From contig JAFSYO010000047.1 in assembly GCA_017449925.1 (NCBI GenBank), positions 1-25,690 of the forward strand: a stretch of 25,690 nucleotides of DNA, in the 5' to 3' direction. Within the stretch, counting starts at the first letter, position 1, and each line of letters opens with the position of its first letter. The position numbers and the translations under genes were made by a program. The notes under the pieces are model-generated. The model was not told where the DNA came from. It saw only the letters and a list, made by a program, of their open reading frames with translations, and made no database searches. Positions 22,552 through 25,690 of this stretch are shown here, in pieces. The stretch comes from Stomatobaculum sp. (GTDB taxonomy: Bacteria; Bacillota_A; Clostridia; Lachnospirales; Lachnospiraceae).

Positions 22552-23793
22552 ATGTTTACAGATTTTCTCTTTATGCTCCGCGCCTACGGCATGACTACGT
22601 CACTGAACGAGTGGAATCTGCTTCTGGAGGCGCTGAATGCCAACCTGAATGAATGCAGTCTGGACGAGTTCTACCATATGTCCCGCTGCATCCTTGTAAA
22701 GAAAGTTTCGGACTACGACCGTTTTGACCAGGCTTTCGCAGCTTATTTCAAAGACATCCAGAATATGGATGCGCTGCCGCCCCAGGTCATGAAATGGCTT
22801 GCCAAGACCATGTCTGAGACTGGTTTTGACAAAGAAGAAGTGGATGCCATCTGGGAAAACAAGACGATGGAAGAGATTCGCGAAATGCTGCGGCGCCGTC
22901 TTGAGGAACAGAAGGAAGAACACCACGGTGGCTGTAAATGGGTAGGAACCGGAGGCAACACGGCGTACGGTCATGACGGCTACGCTCCCTTCGGCATCCG
23001 GGTGTACGGCGGCGAACACGGCAACAGGAGAAGTGCCATTGAGGTGGCGGGAGAGCGGCGGTTCCGCGATTTCCGCGACGACAATACGATGCAGATCCGG
23101 GATTTCCAGGTGGCTTTCAAGAAGCTCCGCCTGCTTTCCATGCGGGATGACGGACGGAAAACAGAATTCAATGTGGACCGCACCATCGAGGAAACGGGGA
23201 AAAAGGCGGGAATGCTGCAGATCGTTATGGAACGGCCCCGGAAGAATCAGACGAAGCTGCTTCTTTTGATGGACAGCGGCGGTTCCATGTGGAGCTACAC
23301 GGACCTGTGCAGCCGTCTATTCAACGCGGTTCACCAGTCCTCCCACTTTAAGGATCTGCAGATCTACTATTTCCACAACTGCGTTTACGATGAGGTCTAC
23401 AAGACCCCGGAATGCCTGAAAAAGGATTCCGTTCCGACTCAGTGGCTTCTGGACAACCTGAAGCCGGAATACAAGGTGATCTATGTGGGAGACGCCTACA
23501 TGTCTCCTGCGGAGCTATACGACAGAGCCTCCGGTTTCGACTATTTCCGTTATGATTCCGCCCATTACATGAATGATTTCGTGCGGAAACAGCGGTCCGG
23601 AGAAGAGTGGCTGCGCCTGCTGAAAAAACGTTTTCCTGCCTCTGTATGGCTGAACCCCCTCCACGCGAAACTCTGGGCGTATGACAATTCCATGTTTACA
23701 GTCAACGCCATCCGGAACATCATTCCCATGTTCCAGCTGAGCCCCGCGGGACTGGACAAAGCCATCCAGCGGTTGAAAAATCCGACAACATGA
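22552..23793 (+). CDS. VWA-domain protein, CoxE-like (MoxR partner)
   Basis: The 413-residue protein has a helical, charged N-terminal half (about 1-200) and a C-terminal von Willebrand A domain. The MIDAS motif reads D241-S-G-G-S rather than DxSxS. The Gly in place of the first Ser recalls the DVGGS form seen in CoxE-like proteins, so metal binding is probably retained. It is co-transcribed with the MoxR ATPase. In carboxydotrophs, CoxD/CoxE mature a molybdenum enzyme, but no such enzyme is encoded here, so the client is unknown. No signal peptide or membrane segment is evident. Confidence 0.85.
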   Translation: MFTDFLFMLRAYGMTTSLNEWNLLLEALNANLNECSLDEFYHMSRCILVKKVSDYDRFDQAFAAYFKDIQNMDALPPQVMKWLAKTMSETGFDKEEVDAIWENKTMEEIREMLRRRLEEQKEEHHGGCKWVGTGGNTAYGHDGYAPFGIRVYGGEHGNRRSAIEVAGERRFRDFRDDNTMQIRDFQVAFKKLRLLSMRDDGRKTEFNVDRTIEETGKKAGMLQIVMERPRKNQTKLLLLMDSGGSMWSYTDLCSRLFNAVHQSSHFKDLQIYYFHNCVYDEVYKTPECLKKDSVPTQWLLDNLKPEYKVIYVGDAYMSPAELYDRASGFDYFRYDSAHYMNDFVRKQRSGEEWLRLLKKRFPASVWLNPLHAKLWAYDNSMFTVNAIRNIIPMFQLSPAGLDKAIQRLKNPTT

Positions 23794-23803
23794 TATAAAC
23801 TGA

Positions 23804-23862
23804 AGCCCCGGGCCTTTCCCGGGGCTGTTTTACGTTTTATTCGGGCTGGTCCCGAATCTTTT
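23804..23862 (+). terminator. Tandem hairpins after the MoxR-VWA operon
   Basis: The first stem is AGCCCCGGG (23804-23812) with CCCGGGGCT (23818-23826), followed by GTTTTACGTTTTATT. The second is ATTCGGG (23839-23845) with CCCGAAT (23851-23857), followed by CTTTTC. The second ends close to the ribosome binding site of the next gene, so it may instead belong to that gene's leader. Confidence 0.75.
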
Positions 23863-23885
23863 CAGTATAAAAGGAGGTATCTGCC

Positions 23886-24596
23886 ATGCCGCTGATCGGG
23901 ATCGTTTCGTTTCCGGACCGGGAGACAGGAGTGCACAGAACCAATTCCACCTATGTCAGAGCTGTGAAGAATGCCGGCGGAACACCGGTACTGTTTCCCA
24001 CAGTCTCCTCTGAAGAAGCTGCCTATGAGATGCTTTCTGCCGTGGACGGCCTGCTTCTGCCGGGAGGGCCGGACATCAGCCCCCTGCTGCTGGGAGAGGA
24101 GCCGCTGCCTCAGATCGGCCTCACCTGGGAAGAATATGACAGATTTGAGTTATTTTTGTGCAGAGAGGCAAAAATAACAGGGAAGCCGGTGTTCGGGATC
24201 TGCAGAGGGATGCAGGTGATGAACGCGGCTTTCGGAGGAACTCTGTGGCAGGATATTGTCTCCCAGAAGCAGTCTGTTTTTTGCCACCGTCAGGGAAAGA
24301 CCATGAGGAAAGAGCGCACCCATACAGTGATCACTGAGGAAGGAAGCTTGATTCGGAGGCTTCTTGGCGGAGAGAAGGTCCCGGTGAATTCCTATCACCA
24401 CCAGGCTGTGAAGGATCCTGCTCCGGGGTTCCGGATCACGGCTAAGGCTGCGGACGGCATTGCGGAAGCGATGGAATCAGAAGACGGAAAGATGTTCGGC
24501 GTGCAGTGGCACCCGGAGGAACTGCAGGAAGAACACCGGGAAGCAGCGGAGCTGTTCCGGTATTTCGTTGATCTTTGCCGTCCTGAACGAAAGTAA
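23886..24596 (+). CDS. Class I glutamine amidotransferase-like hydrolase (peptidase C26, PuuD-like)
   Basis: The 236-residue protein has the peptidase C26 pattern. The nucleophile is C106 in GICRGMQ, the oxyanion-side loop is LLPGGPDISP, and the catalytic H209-P210-E211 lies in VQWHPE. Family members cleave gamma-glutamyl bonds, for example in gamma-glutamyl-GABA. The neighbours give no polyamine pathway, so the substrate is open. The length is normal for the family. The start is set by AAAGGAGG. It lies between a terminator and the groESL promoter, so it is a single gene. Confidence 0.88.
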   Translation: MPLIGIVSFPDRETGVHRTNSTYVRAVKNAGGTPVLFPTVSSEEAAYEMLSAVDGLLLPGGPDISPLLLGEEPLPQIGLTWEEYDRFELFLCREAKITGKPVFGICRGMQVMNAAFGGTLWQDIVSQKQSVFCHRQGKTMRKERTHTVITEEGSLIRRLLGGEKVPVNSYHHQAVKDPAPGFRITAKAADGIAEAMESEDGKMFGVQWHPEELQEEHREAAELFRYFVDLCRPERK

Positions 24597-24622
24597 AGAT
24601 TTGAAACTTCTGGAACAAAATA

Positions 24623-24649
24623 TTAGCACTCAACTGTTGACAGTGCTAA
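24623..24649. promoter_or_regulatory. CIRCE element (HrcA operator)
   Basis: TTAGCACTC, nine bases, then CAGTGCTAA matches the CIRCE consensus TTAGCACTC-N9-GAGTGCTAA with one mismatch. HrcA bound here would repress groESL until heat shock. Confidence 0.92.
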
Positions 24650-24665
24650 TAAAGAGTGATATAAC
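24637..24665 (+). promoter_or_regulatory. groESL promoter overlapping CIRCE
   Basis: TTGACA (24637-24642) and TATAAC (24660-24665) have a 17-nt spacer. The -35 box lies across the CIRCE spacer and right arm, so HrcA should block polymerase directly. The leader is about 90 nt. Confidence 0.8.
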
Positions 24666-24762
24666 ATGTACTGTTAATAAAGATAAGGACCGGGCCTGAC
24701 GGGGAATGAGAGGAAGGACGGTATTCTGAATCTGAAAAAGGATTTGAAGGAGGCAGTGAATT

Positions 24763-25050
24763 ATGAAGCTTGTACCTTTATTTGACCGTGTTGTGCTGAA
24801 GAAAATGGTGGAAGAAGAGACCACAGCGTCCGGAATCGTTCTTCCGGGCAAGGGCGACAAGGAAAAACCGGGCCAGGGCGAAGTGATCGCAGTGGGACCG
24901 GGCGGCATGGTGGATGGCAAAGAGATCGTCATGCAGGTGAAGAAGGGCGACAAGGTCCTGTATTCCAAGTACGCAGGCTCTGACATCGAGATCGACGGCG
25001 AGAAGTTCATCGTTCTGAAGCAGAATGATATTCTTGCCATTATGAAGTAA
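24763..25050 (+). CDS. groES: Co-chaperonin GroES
   Basis: The 95-residue protein is a full-length GroES, the heptameric lid of the GroEL folding chamber. The N-terminal LVPLFDRVVLKK strand, the mobile loop (about 17-34, TASGIVLPGKGDKEKP), GEVIAVGPG and the KYAGSDIEIDGEKF..L segment are all present. It follows the CIRCE-controlled promoter and precedes groEL by 48 nt, the normal bacterial order. AAGGAGG supports the start. Confidence 0.97.
   Translation: MKLVPLFDRVVLKKMVEEETTASGIVLPGKGDKEKPGQGEVIAVGPGGMVDGKEIVMQVKKGDKVLYSKYAGSDIEIDGEKFIVLKQNDILAIMK

Positions 25051-25690
<640 letters not shown>

Noticed and set aside
21712..23793. AAA+/VWA anti-phage defence module
   Set aside because: There are no nuclease, protease or sensor genes beside it. 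The pair matches the MoxR-CoxE maturation type.

Overview
The window looks like the chromosome of a GC-rich anaerobic Bacillota, most likely a Lachnospiraceae-type Clostridia. The signs are an oxygen-sensitive class III ribonucleotide reductase, an Fe-S aldo/keto reductase, strong AGGAGG-type ribosome binding sites, sigmaA-like promoters, a CIRCE-controlled groESL operon and a CsoR copper operon. This assignment rests on gene content and style, not on a marker gene.

Layout. (1) 1-1343: the 3' end of nrdD, fused to a thioredoxin-like domain, with a terminator. (2) 1379-4083: a minus-strand protein joining a KaiC-like domain to a PEP-synthase-type ATP-grasp domain, behind a leader that itself holds a terminator-like hairpin. 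(3) 4095-7726: the copper operon csoR-copA plus a Nudix gene. Two CsoR-type operators precede it, and copA carries an in-frame copZ-like tail with its own ribosome binding site. (4) 7754-8907: an aldo/keto reductase with a ferredoxin-like tail. (5) 8925-9616: a MazE/MazF-type toxin-antitoxin pair with a twin-palindrome operator. (6) 9673-21661: a catabolic block. It holds LysR regulator 1, the divergent tripartite transporter tctCBA, a split transketolase, a single-Cys Asp/Glu-racemase-fold protein, an acetolactate-synthase-fold ThDP enzyme, LysR regulator 2 and a divergent CoA-acylating aldehyde dehydrogenase. (7) 21712-23793: a MoxR AAA+ ATPase and a CoxE-like VWA protein. (8) 23886-24596: a class I glutamine amidotransferase-like hydrolase. 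(9) 24623-25690: groES and the start of groEL.

How the genes work together. The catabolic block is the most likely undescribed system. A periplasmic-type binding lipoprotein and TctAB would import an organic acid. The racemase-fold protein, the ThDP enzyme and the transketolase pair would isomerise it, cleave it and move a two-carbon unit. The acylating dehydrogenase could turn the resulting aldehyde into an acyl-CoA. A 15-bp palindrome, ATCAC-N5-GTGAT, lies twice between lysR1 and tctC and once just after tctA. Degenerate copies spaced 31-32 bp apart lie upstream of the transketolase promoter. This suggests that one LysR protein controls both transport and catabolism. The substrate cannot be read from the sequence.
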